The translations under genes and the position numbers were made by a program. Under the pieces are notes generated by a model. It had not been told where the DNA came from. It was given only the letters and a program-made list of their open reading frames with translations, and searched no databases. A stretch of 64,000 nucleotides of DNA, taken from Sclerurus mexicanus (Eukaryota; Chordata; Aves; Passeriformes; Furnariidae). Each line of letters starts with the position of its first letter. The first letter of the stretch is position 1. Positions 1-12,100 of this stretch are shown in pieces. The stretch lies in the NCBI GenBank assembly GCA_013396755.1, contig VWZF01005684.1, positions 458,601-522,600 on the forward strand, given 5' to 3'.

Positions 1-60
1 CTTTTTCTAAAAAATAGGAAAAGAAAATAAACAATCTTACTATATTTAGGGCAACAATGA

Positions 61-110
61 AATAGAATCAAAGAATATTTCTAGTTGGAAGAGACCCTTA
101 AGGACTATTG
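61..110 (-). mobile_element. CR1 LINE 3'-end remnant
   Basis: Read on the plus strand, this short stretch matches the start of a reversed CR1 3' end: a degenerate AGAATCA/AGAATA tail followed by TTGGAAGAGACCCTTAAGG. Only about 50 bases remain, so no coding part survives. CR1 elements move by target-primed reverse transcription and are commonly truncated at the 5' side, which fits a stub of this kind. The divergence suggests an old insertion. Confidence 0.6.
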
Positions 111-555
111 ATATAGATATTTCCATGCATTTTGAATCTACATCTACAGTTTCCTTTGGCAAGGAACATCATGGATTTCTGCACCTGTAACAGAATGCAT
201 TACATAGCTTTAAATATTCTGCATCTCATCCTATAATATTCTAAACATTTCTAAATACTCTTATCTGGTAATAAAATCATACATAATAAAACAGTATCAA
301 ACTCCACTTTGGTCTACTCTATCTCTCTATTATAAAGTATTAAATATTAAACAATTTAGATAAAAGAAAGAGGGAAAAGAGGTACTCTTCTTATCATAAC
401 TTAGCATTAATATTTCATTAAAGTCCAGATGTGACATATTATTATAGTGACATTTTTCTTCAGTAGTATTTCTTCTTATCACTGAATTTTTAAATAAGAA
501 TACTAAAACCGAATTTTTTTTTCTATGAACCATTTAAATTTTGGAAAAAACTTAC
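111..555. other. AT-rich non-coding stretch, presumed intron
   Basis: No gene, repeat family or RNA is recognisable. The sequence is AT-rich with frequent stops in all frames. If the exon candidate at 556-610 is real, this is the beginning of the intron downstream of it, opening with GTAAGT read leftwards from 555. Confidence 0.5.
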
Positions 556-610
556 AAGATTCTTTATCTTTTTGAACTGTGCAAGACTGAACCACAGTCA
601 AAATCATATT
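556..610 (-). CDS. Candidate 55-bp coding exon, unknown protein
   Basis: On the minus strand this interval is bounded by TACTCAG on its 5' side and GTAAGTTTTTT on its 3' side. Read from the first base it gives 18 codons without a stop, NMILTVVQSCTVQKDKES, plus one extra base. The exon at 8463-8616 ends exactly on a codon boundary, so the two would join in frame as ...DCIK/NMIL.... The donor is strong, but the pyrimidine tract before the acceptor is poor, and an open frame this short can arise by chance. It is incompatible in frame with the other candidate at 4232-4265, so at most one of the two is a constitutive exon. Function unknown. Confidence 0.35.
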
Positions 611-1768
611 CTGAGTACTTGATAGATTCCAAACATTTAATTTTTAAATTATTTATTGGAAATTTAGAGTAGAATTGAATGGCATTCTCTTCTATTTTTC
701 AAGCAGGTTATTTTTTTTCCATAGGAGTCTAAAACTTCAAGTGCAAAACTGCTCAAAAACCAAGGAATGAACATTCATTTTACCTAGTGATCTGAATGAG
801 AGAAAGACAGGAAGTCAATCATTCATTCAACTGTTGTTTGATTTTTTTCCAAATTATATGCAAATAAATAAATTCAACTATCAGATTTTTATTTTCCTCC
901 AGTTGTTGAAAACTCTCTTTCTGCTTCTAGTTGGAGTTATTGCAACCAGGTTTTCCACAGGCTTTTGGTGAGTGTGCAAAGCATTTGTATTGATGACTTA
1001 GCCTTCCAAAGGGATATTTTTTCGTGGCTTTTGCCTTTTTTTTTAATACATCATCTGTCACCTATTCCTACCTGTATTTATATCACCATGAGCTCCTTCC
1101 ATTCTACACTTGTTATTACTAAGGTTGTGTTAATGTTCTGTTGAAATGCTCTGTGTCTAGTTAGCTGCATATGCTTCAGCCAACATAACTCTAGCATTTA
1201 ATTGCTGTGTTATGCTTTCAGGTCAGAACTGTTCAAAACATGAGAATTTTATTAAGTTGTAGTTGCAAGTTTATCTCATGTAAAGTACATTACAGTTTAT
1301 ATGTTCTTTTCTCATCCTAAGGCTTATTTTAAATAACTTTAGGCTGACAGTTAATAATGTAGCAATTGCTTGCATCACTTTTAGTGTATTGTGTAGGAAA
1401 GGCAAGTGACTCTTGGAGCCTGTACTATCTTGCTGAGATAAATGGACAGTGAAAGAGGAATAGCTGGCTCACCCATGCACATAACACACCACACATACAT
1501 ACACACAAAAAAAAAAAAAGAGAATTGGTACACATACCATATAGCACAACATTGAAAAGGATGAGATAAGTGATGATATGCTTATCATCACACTGGACAG
1601 TGTACATCCTTGCAGTTACACCTCTAATTATCAGGAGCTTTTGCAAAGAATGTGATGGCCTATTAGTCTCAGTGGGAATGGAAGATATTTTTAGGACATC
1701 TTGGGAAATCAGTAAATGCAGACACAGCATACAATAAAAAGTATTTCAAGCATCATGACAGAGAACCA
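611..1768. other. Non-coding stretch, presumed intron
   Basis: No recognisable gene or repeat family. There are runs of T and A, and a CA-rich then A-rich low-complexity patch at about 1483-1519. It sits between the candidate exon at 556-610 and a CR1 fragment. Confidence 0.5.
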
Positions 1769-2297
1769 CAGAATCATAAAGGTTGGAAGAGACCTTCGAG
1801 ATCATCCAAGCCAACCGTCCACTCAGCACTATAACCCGTAAACCACCAAACTATATCAACCAGTGCCAGATCCAGACAACTCTTAAACACCTCTAGGGAT
1901 GATGCCTCCATCAATTCCCTGGGCAACCTATTCCAATGCCTGACCACCCTAATGGTGAAAATGTTTTTCTAATATGTAATCTGAATCTCTCCTGTCTCAC
2001 TTTCAGGCCATTTCCTCTTGTCTTCTCATTGTAGACATGGCAGAAGACACCAACCCTCACCTCACTACAAACTCTTTTCAGGTAGTGGTAGAGAGTGACC
2101 AGGTCTCTCCTGAGCTTTCTATTCTTGAGACCAAACAACCCCAGCTCCTCAGCCATTCCTCATTAGACATCTTTTCTAGACCCTTCACAAGCCTTGCTGC
2201 CTTTCTCTGGACCTGCTCTAGCACCTCAGGGTCCGTTTTCAAGTGAGGGGCTCAAATCTGAATGCAGTACACACCAATGCTGAGTACGGGAGAATGA
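1769..2297 (-). mobile_element. CR1 LINE, 3' part of ORF2 and 3' UTR
   Basis: The left edge (AGAATCATAAAGGTTGGAAGAGACC) is a reversed CR1 3' terminus. Minus-strand translation across about 2156-1911 gives the conserved end of the CR1 ORF2 protein: the blocks LGLFGLKNRKLRRDLVTLYH, then RTFSPLGW. Family members read LGLFSLEKRRLRGDL and KNFFT at these points. ORF2 encodes endonuclease and reverse transcriptase; here only the C-terminal tail survives. The 5' side is truncated near 2297, the usual outcome of incomplete reverse transcription. Stops and frameshifts show that it is dead. It lies in the same orientation as the proposed minus-strand gene. Confidence 0.9.
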
Positions 2298-2392
2298 TTT
2301 TTTTTTTCCTTTGGGACAAAAAATGTATTTGTTTTGCTGCTACTGTCCACTTCCCTAGCCATTAACTCTTGATTCACACTGTCACACACTGT

Positions 2393-2393
2393 T

Positions 2394-2425
<32 letters not shown>

Positions 2426-2438
2426 CACACACATATAT
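2393..2438. repeat. CA dinucleotide microsatellite
   Basis: An almost uninterrupted (CA)n tract with a single CG interruption, ending in ACATATAT. It lies about 100 bases beyond the truncated 5' edge of the CR1 copy. Likely length-polymorphic. Confidence 0.95.
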
Positions 2439-5400
2439 CCTTGGCACATAAAAGCCCAGAGAGTTTGAATAAGTAAAGCCATTAAAGAAAACAAACAAAA
2501 AAACCCAAAGGCAGGAAAAGAAACATTGGAAAGATTATGATGAGTAACTGATTCATGTTGTCCCTTCATATAAAGGTCTTCTAAACAGGTGGAAAGCACT
2601 TGTCAGTAGACAGACTGAATGGGCTAGGTAGTGACATTTTTCATCTTGTTTTCTTTCTTTATTCAAAACCAATATTCAAGAAGATAAAACCACAAATATT
2701 AATGGGGAAGGGTGTGATTACCACAAGCACTGCCACTTCAGACCAAATTCTTTCTACACAGACAAAGTGGAATATAGTTTTACTTACTTTTGTTCTCTAT
2801 GACCACATCAAATAAAGCCACAGAAGTTGTTTGCTTACTTATATGCTCACTAACAGACATTGATCAGCCTAATTGCAAGTGCACATTTACACATCACTGC
2901 TGAAGTAATTTATCTCTGTTAAAGGTATTTACCTTTCCCATTAAGTTTTTAAGTTCAAAAGATGCCATAGCGCATTCTGAAGGAGCTACACATGTGTACC
3001 TGTATTATCCTGGAACTGCACAGTATCACTAGCCAGGAAGCAGCAAAACAGGGGTTTTTGTTCCCTGACTGTCAATTACATGTTCTGGGATTTTACTTCA
3101 ATATTGCCTTCAGTCCATTTACCACTGTAAATATTACCTCACATCTCCCACGATCCCTAAAATCCAAGACAGAAACACCTTCAAGTCTCCAGAGCAGCTC
3201 TCTGCCAGTGCAGAATTTTAAACCTACAGCAGACCACTAGTACGTCACATCCATGCTCTTGGAAGTTTCTCCCATGGTGCGTCCCTGTCTCCACTGAAGA
3301 TCATTCCCATGTCTGTGGGTGTTCTCTGCTTGTGTATCTGCAAACAATGGTGTTCTTCTCTAAACCAAGCAGGAGACAAGGGGTGTGGAAGGCATGAACA
3401 GTGATGGCTCTCTTCAGCAGCACAGGTTTCAAGCCAGCTCCATCCTCCATGATGGACCACCTGTGGAAACCAGAGATGTCTGAAGAGCTTGCTGTAGATG
3501 CTCAAAGCTCAGCGTTTTCCACACCACTGGTGAACTTCCTTGGGATGGTGCTCTTCTAAAGACTAACATTACACCGAAAACAGGCAGTGTATCTGCAGTT
3601 CACAGGGCTTCCCAAATAATTGTCAGAAGCTTATGTGATAGGTTTTAGCTTCTGACTCCTTAAGATGAGTATCTAGGGAGGAAGATGATACGTGCATAAA
3701 CCTCCTGGAATTTTCTTGACCTTTATCAATTATTTTCTGATCATAGGGCTACAGAATTAAGAGATAGAAAAGGTCAATTAAAATTGTACAGGTTATCTTT
3801 TGCATGTTTGAGTAATCTTAATGTTATTCTCCAAAGAAAATCTCAAGTAACTCAAATTTCTGAGGATTTATTTTTATTTTTCTTATTAAAGGCAGAGTTT
3901 TAAAAATATTCAGAATTTAAGTAATTTAGGAATCTTCATTAATTTATTCATTTTACTGATTGATATTAGAAACTCCTGCAGAATTGGGTTTTGCCTTATG
4001 AATTATCTTTTGAATTTGCATTAATTTTTTACTTACATTCTTTTCCTATTTCAATTTTTCTTTTCTTGACTTTATTCCTTAATTTCTACAATATTATTTA
4101 GTTCATTCCTACATTTCCATTGAAACAAACATAAATACATCACTTCAGAATTTTGAGAAGATCCTCCTGAAGTCTTTTCCCTTGTTCAGGACATCCACTT
4201 TATTGAAGTCCCATCCACTTTATCCACTTACATTTGAAGTCACTGACATTAGGGGTAAATGTCTGCTGCTAAGCAGAGCCAACAAGTGCTGTTTCAAACA
4301 CCTTAGGTACCTGAGACATCAGCATGGCAGATATGGCACAGGAACTAGAAAACATCTGTACCTCTCTGGAGACCAAGAGGAAGGCACCTGTGAAAGCATC
4401 AGAACTGGCAATGAAAGTTCACGTTTGGGCAACTGGCTCCTACCCAATATTTCTTCAAATGAAACACCACCAGTTAGGAGCCTAATCTACTCATTTCACA
4501 GTGGAACAGTGGGCCAAGCACTGACACCCAGATCCTTCAAATGCACAATGCAATTTGCTAAAGCAATACTGTAATAAACACCTAGAAAGATTAAAAATAT
4601 CTGTGACAGCATATGTTTGAGTAGGAACTTTGTAATTCTGGATATATATCAAGGGAGAAATGCTTTCATCAGGAAGGCAAGAACAGTATGCTTTAGAAAC
4701 CTCAGTAATAGCATGAAAAAAACAAACCCAGGCTGCACTCCAAATGGAAACTGCACACATAACTCCTAGGTGGCCCATGCAATCCCCTAGCTCTTCCCGG
4801 CTGAGTGGTCACTTGTTGAAAGAACAGTGCACAAGTGCAGCCACAAAGAGACATGTGGATATGTCCTAACATATTATCCAGGCTGTCTCAAACCTATTTC
4901 TCATTGTGTATCTGTTGAATAATCAATACTAGAGGTAAAATATGTAAGAAATTGTATTATTTCTTAAAATATCTTATGATGATTTCAAAGTCCAAACAAT
5001 CTGTCAAATAAACAAGCTGAAATCGAAGCACCAATTTTTGAGCTACATACAAATAGAATGCAATTGCTCTGTAAGAACAACTCTACTACTGGTACCTAAA
5101 ACAAAATTCTTTCTCATACATTCAGTTACAGATTGGAAAATAAACAGTCTCCCATAACATTTCCCTATATCCTTGTAGAGGGAGTACTAGCAAAAAAAGT
5201 AGAGAAAAGAAATTCAGTGCATTATAATTTTCAGCCTTCTTCATGCATTGCAATAATCAATGCCTGCATCTACATTCTGTCTGTTCTCATTCACTTCTTC
5301 AAGCCCTGGCTGGAAAGAAGTCAGAACTGGAAATACTGTGTTGGCTCTGGACCACTGGAGAAATCCACTACCTATGGAAAATTGTCCACCAGGATTTTTA

Positions 5401-7366
5401 CTTATTTACTTTTTGCCATATTTACAGGTGTTTAATTCCCCAGGAGCAACATGAAGCCACTGGATCACAGCCATCAGTTAATCATGCCACAATATACCCA
5501 ATACTTTTAAGGATAAAAATAGAACAGGAAAAAAAGTAATCTTTCTCATCTCTGCCTCCCTCACAAAAAGCCCAGAACCAATAGATCATCAGTCCCTCTT
5601 AAGACATTATAAAATAAAATTAAAAAGGTCAAACCTAGCGTTTTTCCTGTCCTGTCAAGTTAACATTGAGACTTTGATACAGTATTTATTTTGTCTTTAT
5701 GTAATTTCTAGCAAGTGCCTCATTGGAGAAGGAAAGATTTGGAATATATATTCAACAAAAATTAATTCCCTGGGAAAACAGCTCATACCAGATGTCTGTG
5801 AGCTGTTAGCCACATGTTGCCGGTTCAGCCTTTTGTTGTCATAACCCACACAGTTCCTCCAAGTATCACTTGTTCCTTCTAGTATCACTAGCTAAACTGA
5901 TTGAAAAACCAGACAGTAGGTTCCAAATTCCAAGATGGGGACTGCCTGTAGCTTCTAAGAATTTTAACACCAGGAAAAAACAAAAAGGTCTTTTTGTGTT
6001 AATAGTGTTTTATTTTACTTTTAAAACAGTACCTCTGATCCACATCTTTCCACATACTCATTCAAACCACTTGCAAACATTCTTGCACATTTTCACAGTC
6101 TGTTGCCGAAAGATGTAAGACCAACACCATCAAATTACTTCCCCATCTTTTTGATTTTCAGACTCAAACTTTTTTGGGCTAGTCTGATGGTTGAGGAAAT
6201 TGCAAGGTGCTAAAACAATCAGATAAAAGAAAACAGTCCATTACCTCCTCTTACTGTCATATCCTGCTCTCCTTATGGAACTATCATATTTGAATAATGA
6301 TAGAGTTGGCTGTCTTCTAGTCATCACTATCATAAAGCAAGTGCACTTACAAAATGGAATTAAATGGAAAAGAGAAATAGGAAATATCTTGAAGAAGCAT
6401 AAACCTTCAACCAAAGAGGGAGCATGAGCTGAAACAGAACATCCAAAATGAACTTTCTCACACAACTTTCGCTAAACTAACATTTTCACTGAAGCATACA
6501 TACTTCTCAGCTGTATACAGTACCTAAAATACACTTACAGAAGGTTTTCAATTTTCAAGCTTCTTTTTTGAATTAATTTATTTATGAAAATGAAATCCTA
6601 ACATAAAAAGGGTACTCTTTTTTTCTTCAACAAGAGCTCTTTTTTTCCCTTGCTATATCGCAGGGCTGGAATATTTGATACTTCTAATCTGTCTCCATGG
6701 AACTAATGTCAAAGTATAGTGCAGCCTAAATATTAAAAAAGAGAAATTATAGAAAATCTCCCTTCCCAAACTTTAGCAGCTAAGCACTGAGGACCATCAT
6801 AGGAAGGCAAAATGTTAGAGGTTACTCTTGCCTTGTTATCTCTGAAAATGCAACAACATGTAAAATGTGTTATCTTTCCCATTAATGCAAAGTGAAATGC
6901 AGTTTTGCATGCTGTCTTATATAGATCTGCAAAACAGGAAATGATTGCTTTATGGGGACAATAGCAATCAGAAGAATCAACTGCATTTGTTGGAGTGGAA
7001 GGCATATTAATTGACCTGGAGGCCTGTCAGGAATTACATCACACCTAGAGAAACTCAGTAAGATCAAAGATTATTTTCTACAGTACATTTAAATTTCCAG
7101 CTACCTTACTTTCATGCTCTTTGTTCAAAACCAAAACTTGACAGATAAATTTGGATTTGCTTCTCCAAATTCTTTCAGTTTATGTTTTTCCACATACCTC
7201 TATATTTCCATGTGTAGACAGAACTGAAAGGAAATAATACTTCTGCAGTATTTACACTTAATCCAGAAACTGACAACACCTCACCATTCTAATCCTCCAC
7301 TATTTGCAGTTCTAAGTCTCTACTTTACTGTTTGCAACCAAATTTACAAATGCTTTTGGAATGGTT
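2439..7366. other. Presumed intron, nothing recognised
   Basis: About 4.9 kb without a gene or repeat that I can name. A somewhat less AT-rich patch at 3240-3520 has no consistent open frame or splice borders. A 34-bp minus-strand exon candidate at 4232-4265 (open in phase 0, donor GTAAGT) is treated under findings. Confidence 0.5.
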
Positions 7367-7770
7367 GTCCTTCAAGGAACATATCATAACCTCCAAGTTC
7401 AAGAATGGTCCATCTCCACCTGTAGGAGGTCAGGCAAATGTGGCAGGGGACCCATGCAGATAAACAAGGAGCTTCTGACTAAACTTACACATAAAAACAA
7501 ACAGTACAAGAGAGGGATGCAGGGTCAGATCATACAGGAGAAATATATAGGCACTGAGTACACAAGGATGAGATTAGGAAGGCCAAAGCCCAGCTGAAGT
7601 TGAATCTAGTGAGGGGCATGAAGGGCAGGAAGAAGGGCTTCCACAGTTAACCAACAGCAAAAGGAATAAAAGGGGGGATAAGTGGGCCTGACACTGAATG
7701 GGGCAGGGAACCCAGTGATAATGGCCATGGGAAAAGGCCAAGGTACTTCACCTTGAACTTCACTGAAATG
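7367..7770 (+). mobile_element. CR1 LINE fragment, early reverse-transcriptase region
   Basis: Plus-strand translation shows the CR1 segment between endonuclease and reverse transcriptase, including RRSGKCGRGP and NKELLTKLTHKNKQYKRG; family members read GRRPAWMNKELLTKLKHKK. Frameshifted matches follow for the KAKAQLELNLVRGMKGRKKG and TEKAKVL blocks. The copy stops inside the protein and has no CR1 3' end. Since CR1 normally keeps its 3' end, it must have been cut by a later deletion or rearrangement. Confidence 0.75.
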
Positions 7771-7825
7771 TGAGTGACAATAAAATGAGTTTTTTCAAAT
7801 ATTTTAATGGCAAAAGGTAGTATAG

Positions 7826-8143
7826 AAATAACATCAGCCCATTACAGGATGAGGATGGTCAACTCACAAACAGGGACAGAGACAAGGCAGAGGCGTTTAA
7901 TGCATTCTTTGCCCCCATCTTCAACATGGATGACGGACCAAGGGGGTCTCAGTGCCCTGAGCTGGAGGACCATGACTCCCAGTCGCCCCTCAACTTGTAT
8001 AGGATCCGCTGCTTCAGCTGCATCCCTAAAAATCTATGGTGCCTGATAGGATTCATGCAAGAGCTGGCTGATGTCATCTCAATGAATTTTGAGTGGTCTT
8101 GGGAATCTGGGGAGATCTCTAAAATATTTTTTTCAAAGGGGTA
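7826..8143 (+). mobile_element. Second CR1 LINE fragment, reverse-transcriptase region
   Basis: Plus-strand frames give DRDKAEAFNAFFAPIF, then MDDGPRGSQCPELEDHD, ELADVIS and FEWSWESGE, ending near FSKGK. These are CR1 ORF2 reverse-transcriptase blocks; the family has ELADVIAKPLSIIFEKSW...FKKGKKEDPGNYRPVSL. The first part covers the same CR1 segment as the end of the neighbouring fragment at 7367-7770, so this is a second insertion of a different CR1 subfamily and not a continuation. It too breaks off inside the protein, before the catalytic part, with no 3' end. Confidence 0.8.
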
Positions 8144-8462
8144 AAAGAATCTATCACTCTGTTCTGCCACTCAAAATCACATTAATGTATAAAGATCTGA
8201 ATAACTCCCGGAATTTTAATAGTAATTATTTAGTGACTTAATTAGTAACTAACAATCATCAAGTGGTAATGATTTTGTATGTTATGCAGCTTGATGACTT
8301 TCAATATTTTGCAAATTATCTGGAATTAAGTAAAAACTGATTCATTATCAGATTTGTAAATCCACCAAATTCTGCAGAATATAAGTAAGGTAGAGAGGGC
8401 AATTGTGCAGAGTGATCCAAAAATTAATTTAGTAAGTTTAAGGTCATTCTTATAGCACATAC
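8144..8462. other. Intron next to the recognised exon
   Basis: AT-rich sequence without a recognisable repeat. Its right end is the 5' part of an intron on the minus strand: from 8462 leftwards it reads GTATGTGCTATAAG, a consensus donor. Confidence 0.6.
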
Positions 8463-8616
8463 CTTAATACAGTCAAGTGCATCGTCATGGATATAGAAGC
8501 AAGGAATACCCTGTTGATCACTTGACACGAGGACTGTATTCAGGAAAACAGTAACTTCGTCCTTGTCGATTCCTAAATAACTGTCAAACAGCTGAATACA
8601 AACTCCCAGCTCAGTT
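8463..8616 (-). CDS. Internal coding exon of an unidentified minus-strand gene
   Basis: Best-supported coding segment of the window. On the minus strand it follows a T-rich tract ending in TTTTTTGTGGCAG (acceptor) and precedes GTATGT (donor, AAG|GTATGT). The 154 bases are one leading base (acceptor phase 2) plus exactly 51 open codons, ending on a codon boundary. The peptide starts TELGVCIQLFDSYLGIDKDE, has the middle block VTVFLNTVLVSSDQQGIPCF, and ends YIHDDALDCIK. Four CpGs survive here while flanking DNA has almost none, which fits selection on codons. Hydrophobic, acidic and small residues are mixed as in a folded domain, with no signal peptide, membrane segment or low complexity. I do not recognise the family. 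The exon could belong to a gene starting in the CpG island near 30 kb, because its phase fits that donor. A retrocopy is unlikely, since consensus intron borders flank it on both sides. Confidence 0.78.
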
Positions 8617-9140
8617 CTGCCACAAAAAATGTGAATGTACATTCACAGAATAGCAGTATGTAAGAATACCAAGATACACTTTACCCCTTTGTGTCTTTGA
8701 TGAGAAATACAATGCAAATACTGTAATTCTAGACTACAAAATGATATATAGATTATTATATAAATATATGTAGGAAGTGCAAAAGAGATTTAGAATGAAC
8801 AAAGCATCACATTAATTCAGAAATTCCATCAGTTTAACTTACCAAAAGAAGATTAAGTAGTGATTTCATTAGAGTGAACAACTATATTAATTTTTTTAAA
8901 AAAACAAACCTGCTCAAAAGGCTGTTTAGGGAAGAAGAGTAAAAGCAGAACCCACAACTGATCACTAACACTAAACAAATTCAAATAGAATTGTCACCTT
9001 TTTTTTAACAATGAGATAGGATATTGAATCACCTCTTATAGCTTTGAAATTTAGGTTGCCTACACTTCTGAAAGAGTATAATAAATGATGAGTTGTTAAG
9101 TTCTATATATGTAATGAACTAGGGGTTGTGCTACCTTGCC
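8617..9140. other. Presumed intron, nothing recognised
   Basis: AT-rich, without genes. A strong donor-like TTTTG|GTAAGT on the minus strand at about 8842 is considered and rejected elsewhere because it would create a stop at the junction. Confidence 0.5.
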
Positions 9141-9188
9141 ATCTTGAACTAAATGATCTAATGGTCCTTTCTGACACAAAATCAATTA
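9141..9188 (+). mobile_element. CR1 3'-end remnant
   Basis: The segment reads TTGAACTAAATGATCTAATG then GTCCTTTCTGACACAAAATCA. It resembles the CR1 3' UTR end (GAACTAGATGATCTTTAAGGTCCCTTCCAACC). Only about 48 bases are alignable by eye and the copy is diverged, so it is probably an old insertion. Confidence 0.5.
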
Positions 9189-12100
9189 CTTTGCAGAAAT
9201 ATCAAAACAGTCACATTTAATTAAAGTGCAATTTATCCTTGTCAAAACTTAGGTCCATTCTGGAGTCACCTGTGTGACAAGGGCTAAATCTGAGAAAAAA
9301 AAAAAAAGCAGGTAATCAGTATCCCCATGTTTCAGTAGCCACATTTTTAGACATATCTTCTGACATAAACTGAAAACTGAACAGCCATCTATTGTAGTAT
9401 AAAATATTTTCTGTATTTATTCTACCTTTCTTGATTGCTCAGTCAGAATTTGCTGGTATATATTTTGTAGTTTTACTGATCTGAAGAACATTTCTAGACT
9501 AATTCCAATCAAAACTATGCAATTTTAACATTAATGCTATTAACCAGTACTAAAAATCTCATCAAAAACTTATTTCAATGTATATGTTTCTTATTCCAAT
9601 TTAGCAGGTCTAATTACATTTCAGTGAAAGTACCGCATAATTCCTTTTACCCTCTACCCTGTCTCAAATATATGAATGTGTCTGTACAGAGGTGGACAGT
9701 GTTTTACACTGCACTGAGTTCAGCAGCATGCAGATGGCCACAGTCCCTTCCCCCCTGACATGTAAGAGCTCAAGTTACATATTAAAGCTCAGCCCTTCAT
9801 TCTGCAAATGAGTGGGGAGCAGCTGATCGCGAAGAAACAAAGAGCAGGGATGAGAGAACAATGGATTTCTGCCTGGAGAATGGACATTAAAACCTGACCA
9901 AGCATAATTAAAAAGTCATCATGACAGCAGCAGATAGGTACATGTTTGTTTTCTCCTCAACAATATGGAAAAGCAAAGCTACTTTAATTTTGGGACAAAA
10001 CAAAATATTTCATTTCCTCTGACAAGAAACATTTTTACCACAAGTGTTACTAAAGCAGCAAAGCAGGGTATTGAAGAGCTAGAGTTAAGCACAAAACTAA
10101 GGAGATGGCTCTTTTTTCTACAGAAATCCTGGAGTTGCAACGGCCAACTCATTATATGCATAAGCCTACTTAACCACTCTCCACTCAAGAAGATCTGAAC
10201 TCACTAACTGCTCCTTGCAGAACACCTGCAACACAAAGCTCTTGGTAATTCTGCTGAGATGCTCTACATCTTTTCCTCTTTCAGCTATTCCAATCTGAAA
10301 TATTCAGTGGGACAATGAGAGACAAGCATTCTGTATCTTCAGGTTTGTAATGCTGAGAGCCAAGCAGCCTGGCAAATGCCTGTTTTATTTAATGTATGAG
10401 ATCTGACTGATTGGCTATAACTTACATGAGTATCTATGCTACCCAACAACTATTTCCAAATACCTCTTGCAAAGGCAGTTTGAAGTATTTTAATTGTATC
10501 TTCCTTTCCCAAATATAAAATTAAATAACTCACTACCTAACACTCCGAAATTTCCTGTGATATCACACATTGGTAAATCATTGCTCCATCTCATTTTCAG
10601 CAAATGCAACTCCAAAATATGGCTATGGGACTTGTTTATAACCAGCAGATCCCTTCTTACCCCAATGACACCCTACCCACTATAGCTATATTCTAACATC
10701 TTTTTCAATCAAAATGGCACTACACTAATTGGAACAACCACTAATTCATCTCCTATTGAATGCAGAGCAGAAAACATCTATTTCTTTGCAGTACATGCTG
10801 ATAAATAAGAAATGCTATCTTTCCCTACACAATATTTCAAACTACTTTTGTTTCTTCACTACTAGCTGAATCATTCAGGTCTATAACGTCATAGCACAGT
10901 GTTGTTGTTTATGAATTATGGGTCTCTCCCGAACACCAAAATGGTGAGATTTTCATTTTGCTGTGCCTATATACACCTGGAACTGGAATATAACATTCTA
11001 ACTCTGCAAACATGCATATTTTCAGTGCTCCGAGCTACACAAAAAAGTGGTAGCAGACAGCAAATGAAGCTTTGCTTTGTCCATCTATAGCTGAAATACT
11101 GTCGATCAGACCCCATGTTACTCTTCAACTCAAGGAGGGGCTTTACTATCTTCATAACCCTATGATGGAATAGCTGTGCCCACATTTCACTGCAAAGAGC
11201 CTAATCTCCCAATAGGAGCTATTATTAAATTAAACAAGGACTAGCCCAAATGGATTTGATTATGGTGACCTTTTTAGTGACAGCATGTTCAGGGAGGGCT
11301 TTCTCAGAGGAGTGAAAGAACAGATGGGCAGCCAAGACTAGTAACTCTATTCACTTTACTGCATGGGATATTTTTTCCTCTTGTGCTCCCCAGACAGATT
11401 TTCCTGCTTTATTTTTTGCCTGCAGTTCTAATATATTTCTAGGGTATTATTTATATATATAGTCTTATGGTGCAAACCCCAATAGCATCAATAACACTGT
11501 TGATATGAAGTCTTTTTAAAGCATGACTGACTCTTCCAAGGAATGATGTTAGATACACAAGATGGTGTGTATCTCTCCTTCATTCACTTTAGCTTAGGGC
11601 TCTGTCTCTTTTGAAAGCCTCATTTCAGTAGCAAAACACTTCTGGAGTTTTGTCCTAAATCAAAAGGGTCAGTATATGTGCCTTAGCGCTCACTCCAGGA
11701 CTAACTTTCTATCCCTCCTCATTGTGAAATGCATTGGATGCCAATGACAACTAATACAGCAGTCTGAAGAAACAATGTTCTCCACACAGACTGCTTAAAA
11801 CATACAGATGTTTGTAAAGCACTTTTTTTCCCAGGACACTTGCCAGATGTCTATCACTGCATCAAGAAAAATAAAAAAAAAATTAAAAAAAAAATTAAAA
11901 AAAAACCCAACAAAACAAACAGGAAAAAAAAACCAAACAAAAAAAAAAAACAAACAACCAGAAAACCAAACCAAACAATAAAACATTGCGCATCAAGCAC
12001 TACCTACACAATATCTTCAACTGCAGTACTGAAAATATTCCTCTTTTTTGCATAGTTATTAAGGATGCGTGAATTCAGAAAATATTTCACCATGTGAGTG

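Noticed and set aside
6350..6430. Minus-strand interval with a good acceptor (TTCTGTTTCAG) and GTAAGTG donor
   Set aside because: In the phase needed after the recognised exon it contains an in-frame TAA; the other open frame does not connect to anything.
8843..8881. Minus-strand exon candidate ending TTTTG|GTAAGT just upstream of the recognised exon
   Set aside because: In the phase required by the 8463-8616 exon, the junction codon would be TG+A, a stop.
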